A DNA stretch of 47,815 nt from an uncultured Eubacteriales bacterium (GCA_900319835.1 ONPY01000016.1:1-47815), one strand, 5' to 3'. Positions 13,986 through 22,734 are shown, counted from the first letter of the stretch. Notes: a model not told the origin generated them from the letters alone. Program-made: numbers and translations.

Positions 13986-15899
13986 TTATACGATCCGCTT
14001 GAACAGTTTGTCCAGATCCCGCCTTGTCACCGTGACGGAGACGGGTCTGCCGTGCGGGCAGTACTTGACTTGCCCGGAGAGCACCGCGTCCACGATGCGC
14101 TGGAGCTCGACCCGGTCGGTGTCCCACCCGGCCTTGATGGCGGCCTTGCAGGCCACGGTGTGCAGGATCTCGTCCCGCGCGCTCTTGGGGTCCGGGGCCT
14201 TCCCGCCGCGGAGCTTCTCCAGGATCTCCTCCACCGCGGCCGCGGCGTCGCTGCTCTCCATGTCAGCAGGCACCGCGCGCAGGATGTAGTCGCTCTCCCC
14301 AAAGGGCTCGATCTCAAAGCCGAGCTCATTCAGGAGCTCCGCGTTTGCCTCAAGCAGTTCCTTGTCCTCCTCCGTCAGGCGGAGGGTCACGCTCTCAAGC
14401 AGCGTCTGCGCCATGATGGCGCGATCCTGGCTTTTCAGCCGGTCAAAAATCATGCGCTCGTGGGCGGCGTGCTTGTCGATCAGCAGCAGCTCCCCGTCCA
14501 GCTCCACGATGATGTAAAGCCGCAGCGCCTCCCCCACGATCTTGTGGTCGGGAAGGGTGGGCTTTTCCACATTTTGAACAGGGTTTTCCACAATTTTGCC
14601 TGTTGAAAACCCGCGAAGCCCTGTGTTTTCAGGCGTTTGCGGTCGAGCGGGTACGGCCGGCGCGCTCCGCGGCAGGTCAAGCCTGGTCTGGTAGGGCATG
14701 TCGCAGCTGCGCAGGACGGTCTCCTCCGGCTCTTTCTTTGGCGCCGGCGCGGGCCCCACCGTGTAGCCCCGGGCCCGGAAGGTCTCCGCGCTCATGCTGC
14801 GGTAGAAGTCAGGCCGGGGCGCGGGTCTCACGGCCGGCGCTGCCGGAGCGGAAACGGGCGCGGCGGGCCGGACGGCGGGCGCGGGCTTCGGCTGGGCAAG
14901 GCCGGTGCGGTCCTCGTCCGTCAGGGCCGAGAGCACCGCGTGGTACACCAGATCAAAGATCCGCTTCTCCTGGGAGAACTTGACCTCGGTCTTGGCGGGG
15001 TGGACGTTCACGTCGACCCCGGCCTTGGACAGCTCCAAATAGATCACGCAGGCGGGGAAACGCCCCACCAGCAGGGTGTTTTTGTAGGCCTGCTCCACGG
15101 CGCTCTGCAGCAGCTGGGAGCGGATGAAGCGCCCGTTGCAGTAGAAGAACTGGGCGGCGCGGTTGCCGCGTCCTGCCGCGGGGGAGGAGGCAAAGCCGTG
15201 TACCGCCATGTCCCCGTCCTCGCCCCGGACGGGCAGCAGATCCTTTGCCATGTCGCGGCCCAGCAGAGAGTAGACCGCGGACTCCGGCTTTCCGTCGCCG
15301 GGGGAGAAGAACTCCTCCTTTCCGTCGCGGATGAGGCGCACGGAAATCTCGGGCCTGCCCAGGGCGCAGCGCAGCGCGGTCTGGACACAGGCGGAGGCCT
15401 CGGCCCGGTCGGATTTTAAGAACTTGAGTCGGGCGGGGGTGTTGAAGAAGATGCTCTTGACGGTCATGACGGTGCCCTCGGGGCAGCCGGTCTCGGTCAT
15501 ATCCTGGATCTCCCCGGCGGTAAGCGTCATATAGGTGCCGGAGTCATCGCCCCGGCGCCGGGTGGTGAGCTCCACCTCGCTCACGGCGGAGATGGCGGCC
15601 AGCGCCTCACCGCGAAAGCCCATCGTGCCGATGGCCTCCAGGCCCTGCTCGTCATGGAGCTTCGAGGTCGCGTGGCGCAGGAAGGCGACCCCCGCGTCCT
15701 CGGGGGCCATGCCCTTGCCGTCGTCGGAGACGCGCAGGTAGGTCGCGCCGCCGTCCTTCATCTCGACGGTGACCATATGGGCTCCGGCGTCAAAGGCGTT
15801 TTCCATCAGCTCCTTGACCACGGAGGCCGGGCGCTCCACCACCTCGCCTGCGGCGATCAGGTCCGCCACATGGGGGGAGAGAATGTTGATTTCAGCCAT
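13986..15899 (-). CDS. mutL: DNA mismatch repair protein MutL
   Basis: The 637-residue protein couples mismatch recognition by MutS to strand processing. The N-terminal GHKL ATPase shows 'ELMENAFDAGA' (about 30-40), 'DDGKGM' (59-64) and 'GFRGEAL' (about 94). A proline/alanine-rich linker of about 100 residues follows. The C-terminal dimerisation/endonuclease domain has 'DKHAAHERMIFD' near residue 474 and 'CPHGRP' near 615. The nuclease metal motif is normally DQHAxxExxxxE; here it reads DKHA...D, a conservative change that may keep activity. GGAGG precedes the ATG by 8 nt. It is divergent from miaB and heads the minus-strand series mutL-miaA-hfq. Confidence 0.96.
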   Translation of the reverse strand: MAEINILSPHVADLIAAGEVVERPASVVKELMENAFDAGAHMVTVEMKDGGATYLRVSDDGKGMAPEDAGVAFLRHATSKLHDEQGLEAIGTMGFRGEALAAISAVSEVELTTRRRGDDSGTYMTLTAGEIQDMTETGCPEGTVMTVKSIFFNTPARLKFLKSDRAEASACVQTALRCALGRPEISVRLIRDGKEEFFSPGDGKPESAVYSLLGRDMAKDLLPVRGEDGDMAVHGFASSPAAGRGNRAAQFFYCNGRFIRSQLLQSAVEQAYKNTLLVGRFPACVIYLELSKAGVDVNVHPAKTEVKFSQEKRIFDLVYHAVLSALTDEDRTGLAQPKPAPAVRPAAPVSAPAAPAVRPAPRPDFYRSMSAETFRARGYTVGPAPAPKKEPEETVLRSCDMPYQTRLDLPRSAPAVPARPQTPENTGLRGFSTGKIVENPVQNVEKPTLPDHKIVGEALRLYIIVELDGELLLIDKHAAHERMIFDRLKSQDRAIMAQTLLESVTLRLTEEDKELLEANAELLNELGFEIEPFGESDYILRAVPADMESSDAAAAVEEILEKLRGGKAPDPKSARDEILHTVACKAAIKAGWDTDRVELQRIVDAVLSGQVKYCPHGRPVSVTVTRRDLDKLFKRIV

Positions 15900-15955
15900 A
15901 GAAGATTCCTCCGAAAAGGGGTACTTTCACAAGATCCTATTATACAGGATTTTTG

Positions 15956-15985
15956 TTGAAACTTCCATAGTCATTATGATAAAAT
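15956..15985 (+). promoter_or_regulatory. Promoter for miaB in the mutL-miaB divergent gap
   Basis: TTGAAA and TAAAAT are spaced by 18 nt, about 37 nt before the miaB ATG. On the opposite strand a TATAAT at 15939-15944, with only a weak -35, could serve mutL. The two genes thus share about 120 nt of divergent control region. Confidence 0.5.
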
Positions 15986-16022
15986 AAAGACTCTGCAAGA
16001 ACAAAGAAAAGGAACGGATCAC

Positions 16023-17438
16023 ATGGCATACGAGAGAAAAACCATTGACATCGAGCGCATCAAGGCCCAGCAGGCCATCTGCGCGGAGATTTTTGAAAAG
16101 GTGGCGGGGGACGGCCGGCGGCCGCTTGCCATGGTGGACACCTACGGCTGCCAGCAGAACGAGGCCGACAGCGAGAAGCTGCGCGGCTATCTCAGCCAGA
16201 TGGGTTACGGCTTTACCGAGGATGAGTTTCAGGCGGACGTGATCGTGGTCAACACCTGCGCCGTGCGCGAGCACGCGGAGATGCGGGTGCTGGGCAACGT
16301 GGGCGCTCTGAACCACACCAAGAAGGCCCGCCCCGGCCAGATCATCGCGGTCTGCGGCTGCATGGTGCAGCAGGAGCACATGGCCAAAAAGATCAAGAGC
16401 TCCTATCCCATCGTGGACCTGGTCTTCGGCCCGCACGAGCTCTGGCGTTTCCCGGAGCTTTTGCAGCAGGTGATGCGCACAAAGAAGCGCGTCTTTGCCA
16501 CAGCGAAGGACGACGGGGCCGTGGCCGAGGGCATCCCCCTCAAGCGCGACGGCAAGGTCAAGGCGTGGCTCTCCATCATGTACGGCTGCAACAACTTCTG
16601 CACCTACTGCATCGTGCCCTACGTCCGGGGCCGCGAGCGCTCGCGCCTGCCGGAGGACGTGGTGGCGGAGGCGCGGCAGCTGGTGGCGGAGGGCTACAAG
16701 GACATCACGCTCCTCGGTCAGAACGTCAACTCCTACGGCAAGGACCTGGAGAATCCGGTCGATTTTGCCGATCTTCTCCGCATGGTCAACGACATCCCGG
16801 GCGACTTTGTCATCCGCTTCATGACCAGCCACCCCAAGGACGCGACCGAAAAGCTCTTTCGGACCATGGCCGAATGCGAAAAGTGCGCCCACCACATCCA
16901 TCTGCCCGTGCAGTCCGGCAACGACCACATCTTAAAGGTCATGAACCGGCACTATGACCGGGCGAAATACCTCGAGGAAGTGGCGACCGCCCGGCGTTAC
17001 ATGCCGGATCTGGTGCTGACCACGGACATCATCGTGGGCTTCCCCGGCGAGACGGAGGAGGAGTTTCAGGACACCCTCTCCCTGTGCGAAGAGGTGCGCT
17101 TTGACGCCATGTTCACCTTCATCTACTCCAAGCGCGTCGGCACCCCGGCGGCCACCATGCCGGACCCCTTCACCCGCGCCGACAAGCAGAAACACTTTGA
17201 TGAGCTGATCGAGCTTGCCAACCGCATCTCCGGCGAGAAGCACAGGGAGTACGAGGGCAAGACCCTGCGCGTACTGGTCGACGGCGAGACGGGCAAGGAG
17301 GAATACAATCTCTCCAGCCGCACAGGCGGCGGGCGACTGGTCCACCTCAAGGGCGACCCCGCCCTCATCGGCCGCTTTGTGAACGTCAAGATTACCACCA
17401 GCAACACCTGGGCCCTGTACGGGGAAGTGGAAGACTAA
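16023..17438 (+). CDS. miaB: tRNA-2-methylthio-N6-dimethylallyladenosine synthase
   Basis: This 471-residue radical-SAM enzyme adds the 2-methylthio group to i6A37, the product of MiaA. The N-terminal UPF0004 domain supplies cysteines for the auxiliary Fe-S cluster ('YGCQQNEAD' Cys43, 'NTCAVRE' Cys79, 'CGCM' Cys113). The radical-SAM cluster motif CxxxCxxC is in 'GCNNFCTYC' (Cys189, 193, 196). A TRAM RNA-binding domain ends the protein ('GRFVNVKITTSNTWALYGE'). AAAGGAA is upstream of the ATG. Its divergence from mutL and position before mutS match the conserved clostridial mut/mia neighbourhood. Confidence 0.97.
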   Translation: MAYERKTIDIERIKAQQAICAEIFEKVAGDGRRPLAMVDTYGCQQNEADSEKLRGYLSQMGYGFTEDEFQADVIVVNTCAVREHAEMRVLGNVGALNHTKKARPGQIIAVCGCMVQQEHMAKKIKSSYPIVDLVFGPHELWRFPELLQQVMRTKKRVFATAKDDGAVAEGIPLKRDGKVKAWLSIMYGCNNFCTYCIVPYVRGRERSRLPEDVVAEARQLVAEGYKDITLLGQNVNSYGKDLENPVDFADLLRMVNDIPGDFVIRFMTSHPKDATEKLFRTMAECEKCAHHIHLPVQSGNDHILKVMNRHYDRAKYLEEVATARRYMPDLVLTTDIIVGFPGETEEEFQDTLSLCEEVRFDAMFTFIYSKRVGTPAATMPDPFTRADKQKHFDELIELANRISGEKHREYEGKTLRVLVDGETGKEEYNLSSRTGGGRLVHLKGDPALIGRFVNVKITTSNTWALYGEVED

Positions 17439-17932
17439 AACAGAAAAGTTCCCCGTAGAGGCTGACGTGTTCGTCGGGACGAACCTGCGCAATGCGCCCC
17501 CCTATCTTTCTTTCGCCTTGCCGAAAGAAAGACAGCGCCGCGCCCGGTGGAAGAAAGAAAGGGCGCTAAACGCGGGCAACAGCGTGCAATATGTAAGATC
17601 ATACACGCGGATATCGAACGTGGTGCATTTCCGGGTACAGGAACCATGCCGGATCGCCGCGCCGTCCGCAGCGCTGCTTTGGTACAGAATCCCGAGCCGC
17701 GGGAAAGAACGGGGTGAAATCCCGGTCAGAAGTACGGTTGAGCGGCAGCGATATGCGAGGAATTAACCCACGCCTCACTGCTCTAGCGGCGACCTTGGTT
17801 CCTCCCTTTGGTTCCCCGCCTTTGCGTGGAGTCCAGAGGACACTTCCTCTGGTCGCCTTTCTTTGAAGTCCAAGAAACGTTTCTTTCCGCGAAGAGGAAA
17901 GAAATGTGTCTCAACAGAAAGAGGAAACAGTC
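17439..17932. other. 494-nt miaB-mutS gap rich in hairpins, no convincing gene
   Basis: Three palindromes stand out: ctttctttcg/cgaaagaaag (17506-17531), a compound hairpin at about 17694-17739, and ccagagga/tcctctgg (17833-17852). The middle one ('agccg' ... 'cggggtgaaatcccg' ... 'gtacggtt') resembles the GxCCG...TGAAA...GTACGGTT hairpin found in bacterial group II introns next to the reverse-transcriptase region. No reverse-transcriptase coding is present. ORFs crossing here lack ribosome sites and recognisable composition, so I call none. The last 45 nt carry two similar ribosome-site/start modules for mutS. Confidence 0.5.
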
Positions 17933-20539
17933 ATGGCAGAGCTCACGCCCATGAAGAAGCAATACAACGAGATCAAGCAGCAGTACGGCGACTGCCTGCT
18001 CTTCTTCCGCCTCGGGGACTTCTACGAGATGTTCGACGAGGACGCGAAGGTGGCGTCGAAGGAGCTGGATCTCGCCCTGACTACCCGGGACCGGAGCGTG
18101 GAGGACCCGGAGGAGCGCACCCCCATGTGCGGCGTGCCCTACCACAGTGCCGAGGCCTATATCGCCCGCCTCATCGCCAGGGGCTACAAGGTGGCCATCT
18201 GTGAGCAGATGGAGGATCCGGCCCTCGCCAAGGGCCTGGTGCAGCGGGACGTGATCCGCATCATCACCCCCGGCACCGTCACGGAGAGCTCCATGCTGGA
18301 GGAGGGGCGCTCCAACTATCTCGCCGCGGTGTACCTCGCCGCCCGGGAGGGGGGCGTGGCCTTCTGCGACGTCTCCACGGGCGAGTTCTGCTGCGCCGCC
18401 TTCGAGGGGGATTCCGAGAAGCACATCGTCAACGAGCTGGGGCGCTTTGCCCCCCGCGAGGTGCTGCTCTCCCCCGGCGCGAAGGACAGCGCGGAGATCT
18501 GCGATTTCGTCACCAAAAAGCTCTCGGCCATGCCCGAGGAGGACACGGAGAGCTTCGAATACTTAAAGGCCTCGGTCCTGCTCTGCCGCCAGTTCGGCTT
18601 TTCTGACATCGACCAGGCGGGTCTCGACGGCCAGCCCGGCGCGGTCTGCGCCGCGGGCGCGCTGCTGGACTATCTCATCCGCACCCAGAAATTCGACCTC
18701 AGCCACATCAACCGCCTGGACGTGTTCTTCGGCGGGCGCTACATGGAGCTGGACTGGACCACGAGACGCAACCTGGAGCTGACCGAATCCCTGCGCAGCG
18801 GGGAAAAGAAGGGAAGCCTGCTGTGGGTGCTCGACCGCACGAAGACCCCCATGGGCGGGCGCATGCTCCGCGCCTGGGTGGAGCGGCCGCTGCTCTCGGC
18901 CGTGGCGATCCGCCGCAGGCTTTCCGCGGTGGACGAGCTGACGCGCGACAACGTGGCCCGGGGCGAGCTCATGGGCACGCTGCGGGAGATCGGGGACATG
19001 CAGCGGCTGGTGGGCCGGGCGGTGTACGGCACTGCCGGCGGCCGGGATCTCAGGACGCTCGCCCTCTGCGCCGCGGCCCTGCCCCGGCTCAAGGAGCTGC
19101 TGGCCCCCTTCACCTGCCTGGAGCTGCGGGACATCGCCGCCATGGACGCGCTGGAGGATCTGCGCTTTGAGATCGACCGCGCCATCTGCGACGATCCCCC
19201 CTTCTCCGTGCGCGAGGGCGACATCCTCCGCCCCGGCTACTCCGAGGAGGTGGACCGGCTCCGCAACGTGCGCGACAACGGCGCCAGGATGGTCCAGGAG
19301 CTGGAGACGCGGGAGCGGGAGCGCACCGGCATCAAGAAGCTCAAGGTGGGCTACAACAAGGTCTTCGGCTACTACATCGACGTGCCGAAATCCGCGGGGC
19401 TCGAAAACGTCCCGGAGGACTATATCCGCAAGCAGACCCTGGTCTCCAACGAGCGCTATTTCACCCAGGAGCTCAAGGAGCTGGAGAACACCCTGCTGAC
19501 CGCCCGGGACCGCATCAACGATCTGGAGTACCGCTACTTCTGCGAGGTGCGCGACAGTGTGGCCGCGAAGGTGGACCGGGTCCAGGCCGCCGCCGACTGT
19601 GTGGCGCGGCTGGACGTGCTCTGCTCCTTTGCGGAGGTCGCCGTGCGCAACCATTATTCCTGCCCGGAGATCGACACCTCCCGCACCCTGCACATCGTCC
19701 AGGGCCGCCACCCGGTGGTGGAGCAGGCCATGAAGGACGTGCTCTTTGTCCCGAACGACACCTATCTCAACGACCAGGAGGACCGGGTCGCCATCGTCAC
19801 CGGCCCCAACATGGCCGGCAAATCCACCTACATGCGCCAGACGGCGCTGATCGTCCTCATGGCCCAGATGGGCTCCTTCGTCCCGGCCAAGTCCGCCGTT
19901 GTCGGCATCGTCGACCGGGTCTTTACCCGCATCGGCGCCTCGGACGATCTGGCCGCCGGCCAGTCCACCTTCATGGTGGAGATGCGTGAGACGGCGGAGA
20001 TCCTCAAGCACGCCACCGCCCAGAGCCTGCTGATCCTGGACGAGATCGGCCGCGGCACCTCCACCTTTGACGGCATGGCCATCGCCCGGGCGGTGCTGGA
20101 GTACTGCGCCGACAAGCGCAAGCTCGGCGCCAAGACGATGTTTGCCACCCACTACCACGAGCTCTCCGCCCTGGAGGGGGAGATCGCGGGCGTGCGCAAC
20201 TACAACATCACCGCCAAGAAGCAGGGGGGCGACCTGGTCTTCCTGCGGAAGATCGTCCGGGGCGCCGCCGACGACAGCTACGGCATCGAGGTCGGCAAGC
20301 TCGCGGGCCTGCCCGACGCGGTCATCCAGAAGGCCAAGGGCTATCTGAAGGAGCTGGAGCAGGAGGGCGTGAGCTCCATCCCCGCCGCCGTCCCGCTGCG
20401 GGACGACGGGCAGATCTCCCTCTCGGACGTGGGCAGCGACGAGGTGCGCCGCATCCTGCGGGACACCGATCTCAACACGCTCACGCCGCTGGAGGCCATG
20501 AACCTGCTCTTTGAGCTGCAGAAGAAAGCGAGGGCCTGA
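17933..20539 (+). CDS. mutS: DNA mismatch repair protein MutS
   Basis: The 868-residue protein recognises mispairs and small loops and recruits MutL. The mismatch-binding domain has the Phe-x-Glu element in 'RLGDFYEMFDEDA' near the start. Connector, lever and clamp domains follow. The C-terminal ABC-type ATPase has Walker A 'GPNMAGKST' (about 624-632), the Walker B region 'LLILDEIGRGTSTFDG' and 'TMFATHYHEL'. The ATG at 17933 has AGAGGAA upstream and gives the usual 'MAELTPMKKQY' start. A GTG at 17906 with its own GAGG is an alternative adding nine residues. The stop overlaps the next gene (TGATG). Confidence 0.97.
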   Translation: MAELTPMKKQYNEIKQQYGDCLLFFRLGDFYEMFDEDAKVASKELDLALTTRDRSVEDPEERTPMCGVPYHSAEAYIARLIARGYKVAICEQMEDPALAKGLVQRDVIRIITPGTVTESSMLEEGRSNYLAAVYLAAREGGVAFCDVSTGEFCCAAFEGDSEKHIVNELGRFAPREVLLSPGAKDSAEICDFVTKKLSAMPEEDTESFEYLKASVLLCRQFGFSDIDQAGLDGQPGAVCAAGALLDYLIRTQKFDLSHINRLDVFFGGRYMELDWTTRRNLELTESLRSGEKKGSLLWVLDRTKTPMGGRMLRAWVERPLLSAVAIRRRLSAVDELTRDNVARGELMGTLREIGDMQRLVGRAVYGTAGGRDLRTLALCAAALPRLKELLAPFTCLELRDIAAMDALEDLRFEIDRAICDDPPFSVREGDILRPGYSEEVDRLRNVRDNGARMVQELETRERERTGIKKLKVGYNKVFGYYIDVPKSAGLENVPEDYIRKQTLVSNERYFTQELKELENTLLTARDRINDLEYRYFCEVRDSVAAKVDRVQAAADCVARLDVLCSFAEVAVRNHYSCPEIDTSRTLHIVQGRHPVVEQAMKDVLFVPNDTYLNDQEDRVAIVTGPNMAGKSTYMRQTALIVLMAQMGSFVPAKSAVVGIVDRVFTRIGASDDLAAGQSTFMVEMRETAEILKHATAQSLLILDEIGRGTSTFDGMAIARAVLEYCADKRKLGAKTMFATHYHELSALEGEIAGVRNYNITAKKQGGDLVFLRKIVRGAADDSYGIEVGKLAGLPDAVIQKAKGYLKELEQEGVSSIPAAVPLRDDGQISLSDVGSDEVRRILRDTDLNTLTPLEAMNLLFELQKKARA

Positions 20540-21252
20540 TGGACAGCCGCCTCTCACCGCCGCCCTTTACCAGCGACCTGAGCCGTCTGGAGCGGATCCT
20601 GGTGCTCTGCTGGCTCCCGATCCACCTTGCGCTGCTGCCCTGGCTTTTAAACGGCCTGGGCCGGCGCGGCCTGCTCACCGAGCCCACGGCCAACTTCCTC
20701 TATTACGCCATCGGCTTTGTCTACATGCTGCTCGTGGCCTTCCGCTTCCTGCGGCGGGACTTTGACCCCCTGGCGGACCGGCCCCTCTTCGTCGCCGGGA
20801 CGGTCTCGGCAAGCTATCTGATGATGCTGGCGCTCAACGGGCTGGTGGGCTTTCTGATCCTGCAGGCCCTGCCGGACGCGGAAAACCCCAACAACGCGGC
20901 CGTCACGGGCCTCGTCGTCGAGCACTTCGGCATCATGAAGGCCACGCTGGTCTTCCTCGGCCCGCTGGTGGAGGAGATGATGTTCCGCGCCGGGCTCTTC
21001 GGCCTGTTCCGGAAGAAGAGCCGCGCCCTGGGCTATGCGGTCAGCATGCTGAGCTTTGCCCTCTACCACGTCTGGGCCTACGCCCTGCAGGACCCCGTCT
21101 ACTGGCTGTACCTGCTGCAGTACCTGCCCGCGGGCTGGCTGCTCTGCCGCTGCTATGAGCGCACCAATTCCATCTGGGGCAGCACCTTCTTCCACATGAT
21201 GGTCAACGGCGTCGCCGTCAGCACCATCAGCGCCCTGCAGGAGCTGATGTGA
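20539..21252 (+). CDS. CPBP-family intramembrane metalloprotease
   Basis: The 237-residue protein has about seven membrane helices and the CPBP/Abi motifs. EExxxR is in 'GPLVEEMMFRAGLFG' (Glu145, Glu146, Arg150). The second motif has His177 in 'SFALYHVW', and the third is 'FFHMMVN' (His219, Asn223). The family includes CAAX-prenyl-protease relatives; bacterial members process membrane or secreted substrates, some in bacteriocin immunity. The ATG overlaps the mutS stop by one base, so it is translationally coupled to a repair gene with no obvious functional link. The substrate is unknown. Confidence 0.9.
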   Translation: MDSRLSPPPFTSDLSRLERILVLCWLPIHLALLPWLLNGLGRRGLLTEPTANFLYYAIGFVYMLLVAFRFLRRDFDPLADRPLFVAGTVSASYLMMLALNGLVGFLILQALPDAENPNNAAVTGLVVEHFGIMKATLVFLGPLVEEMMFRAGLFGLFRKKSRALGYAVSMLSFALYHVWAYALQDPVYWLYLLQYLPAGWLLCRCYERTNSIWGSTFFHMMVNGVAVSTISALQELM

Positions 21253-21258
21253 AAGGAA

Positions 21259-21478
21259 ATGCCTCCTCTGCAAGGGCAGTGCGCCCTTTACGGGTGGAGG
21301 TGCCGAACAGAGCGAGGCGGAAGGGCTGCTGCCTCGCAGCGTTTGGCGTGAAGGTGTCCGCTTCGCGGACAATTTGATCCCCCAGTCAGCTCCGCTGACA
21401 GCCCCCTTTCACAAAAGGGGCCGTACGAAAAGCCTCCCTTTGTGAAAGGGAGGTGCCCCGAAGGGGCGGAGGGATCGA
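21259..21478. repeat. Compound family A palindromic repeat between the CPBP gene and trmO
   Basis: The 299-nt gap is filled by repeats. A variant unit lies at 21259-21330 ('cctcctctgcaagggcag', 'gcgccctttacgggtggagg'). A full unit lies at 21376-21478 ('cagtcagctccgctgac', 'ccccctttcacaaaagggg', 'ctccctttgtgaaagggag', 'gccccgaaggggc', 'ggagggatcg'). No gene lies in the gap. Confidence 0.75.
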
Positions 21479-21551
21479 ATTTGAATCGCGCCGAAGGCGC
21501 TCCGCAACTCCAGACTCCACCCTCTACACACCTCGCTGAAAAGGGGCTTTT

Positions 21552-22247
21552 ATGAACGAGACGATCATCCGTCCCGTCGCGGTCTACCGCGGGGACTTGC
21601 CCGAAAAATTCGGCCTGCCGCGCCAGGCGGGCGTCGTCCCGGAGCTGGAGGGCCTGGTGGTCTTCGCGCCCGAGTTTCGCAATCCCGACGCGCTGCGCGG
21701 CCTGGAGGGCTTCAGCCACATCTGGCTGATCTGGCAGTTTTCCGAGAGTCTGCAGACAGGGTTTTCCCCCACGGTGCGGCCGCCGCGCCTCGGCGGCAAC
21801 ACGCGCATGGGGGTCTTTGCCACGCGCTCTCCCTTCCGGCCGAACGGCCTCGGCCTCTCCTGCGTGGAGCTTGCCGGCATCGAGGAGCGGGAAGGGCTCG
21901 GCACGGTGCTGCGGGTGCGCGGCGCCGACCTCAAGGACGGCACGCCCGTCTTTGACGTCAAGCCCTATGTGCCCTATGCGGACGCCCACCCGGAGGCGCT
22001 GGCGGGCTTTGCCCCGGATCCGGGGGCGACGCTCACGGTGGACTTCCCGCCGGAGAAGCTGGCGCTGATCCCCGCGGGCAAGCGCGAGGCGCTGCGCGGC
22101 GTGCTCGCCAACGACCCCCGTCCCCGCTACCAGAAGGACCCCGAGCGCGTCTATACCCTGAGCTTCGCGGGGTATGAGGTGAGCTTCACCGTCCGGGAGG
22201 ATTCGCTGACGGTGACAAACGTGCGCGCAAGCGGAGAGCGGGCGTAA
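21552..22247 (+). CDS. trmO: tRNA (t6A37) N6-methyltransferase, TrmO/TsaA family
   Basis: This 231-residue protein is expected to use S-adenosylmethionine to methylate the N6 of t6A37, giving m6t6A in tRNA-Thr. The TsaA beta-barrel hallmarks are 'LRGLEGFSHIWLIWQFSE' (about 48-65), 'RPPRLGGNTRMGVFATRSPFRPNGLGLS' (77-104, split here only by my reading) and 'VFDVKPYVPYADA' (about 137-149). A smaller C-terminal domain follows. AAGGGG precedes the ATG. It lies in the same direction as mutS but beyond a repeat, so it may have its own promoter. With miaA and miaB it makes a third A37 modifier within 10 kb. Confidence 0.93.
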   Translation: MNETIIRPVAVYRGDLPEKFGLPRQAGVVPELEGLVVFAPEFRNPDALRGLEGFSHIWLIWQFSESLQTGFSPTVRPPRLGGNTRMGVFATRSPFRPNGLGLSCVELAGIEEREGLGTVLRVRGADLKDGTPVFDVKPYVPYADAHPEALAGFAPDPGATLTVDFPPEKLALIPAGKREALRGVLANDPRPRYQKDPERVYTLSFAGYEVSFTVREDSLTVTNVRASGERA

Positions 22248-22380
22248 AAAAGCAGCCGCTGCGGGAAAACGGCGGACTTTGGTCCGCGGCTTTCCCCCGG
22301 CGGCTGATGGTGATATAAAAAGTCTCACCATACTTGGCCTGATAGAGAACAGAGACCGTGGCCTGTTTGAAAGCAGGCTT

Positions 22381-22452
22381 TAAAAAACGAAATGACCCTT
22401 GACTGCGGCGATTTTTTCCCGTTCGCCTTCTACAGCAGTCAAGGGTCATTTC
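22381..22452 (-). terminator. Very strong minus-strand terminator hairpin
   Basis: A perfect 18-bp inverted repeat (arms 22389-22406 and 22435-22452) surrounds a 28-nt loop with an inner GGCG/CGCC pair. On the minus strand it is followed by C then GTTTTTT. It would end transcripts coming from 22453 upward on that strand, where no recognised gene exists. Confidence 0.8.
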
Positions 22453-22472
22453 ATTGAATTCTTGATATCTAA
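22446..22472 (-). other. Possible nine-codon leader-type ORF
   Basis: On the minus strand an ATG with GAGG 8 nt upstream begins nine codons (MLDIKNSMK) whose stop lies inside the 5' arm of the strong terminator. A ribosome site, a short peptide and a terminator overlapping its stop is the geometry of translational attenuators. No gene follows on this strand, since trmO is on the other. The same frame stays open upstream to a TTG at 22541 (31 codons) with poorer spacing. Confidence 0.25.
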
Positions 22473-22705
22473 CATCCTGGTTACCTCTCTTTCTTGAATT
22501 TCGGACGCTGCCTTAGCCGAACGGGACACTTTCTTCAGCAAACACCTTTTTTATTCTTTCATATTATCCCTTATGTGGGATTGGCACGGTGGCTGTTGTC
22601 CTCCTGATTATTTTTGGCTTACAGCGCTCCCCCCATGTTTGATCCCGCCGATTCAGGATCCGGGGACTTCACTTGTACATCGGGTTCATCCCCTTCTGTG
22701 CTTCA

Positions 22706-22734
22706 AGAATAGCACCGAAACCCAATTTTTGCAA
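22706..22734 (-). promoter_or_regulatory. Candidate promoter of the minus-strand non-coding unit
   Basis: TTGCAA and TATTCT are separated by 17 nt on the minus strand. The predicted start is near 22699, about 315 nt before the strong terminator. Confidence 0.45.

Noticed and set aside
13840..14127. A 96-residue N-terminal extension of MiaA
   Set aside because: The extra codons run through a palindromic repeat and into mutL. The GTG at 13839 gives the standard MiaA N terminus.
14565..14600. Two TTTTCCACA motifs resembling DnaA boxes
   Set aside because: They differ from TTATCCACA, lie inside mutL coding for a locally repeated 'VENP/VEKP' peptide, and there is no AT-rich unwinding region. Single similar motifs at 10446 and 41785 are also isolated.
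17467..17766. 99-codon ORF in the miaB-mutS gap
   Set aside because: It starts inside a hairpin, has no ribosome site and runs through all three palindromes of the gap.
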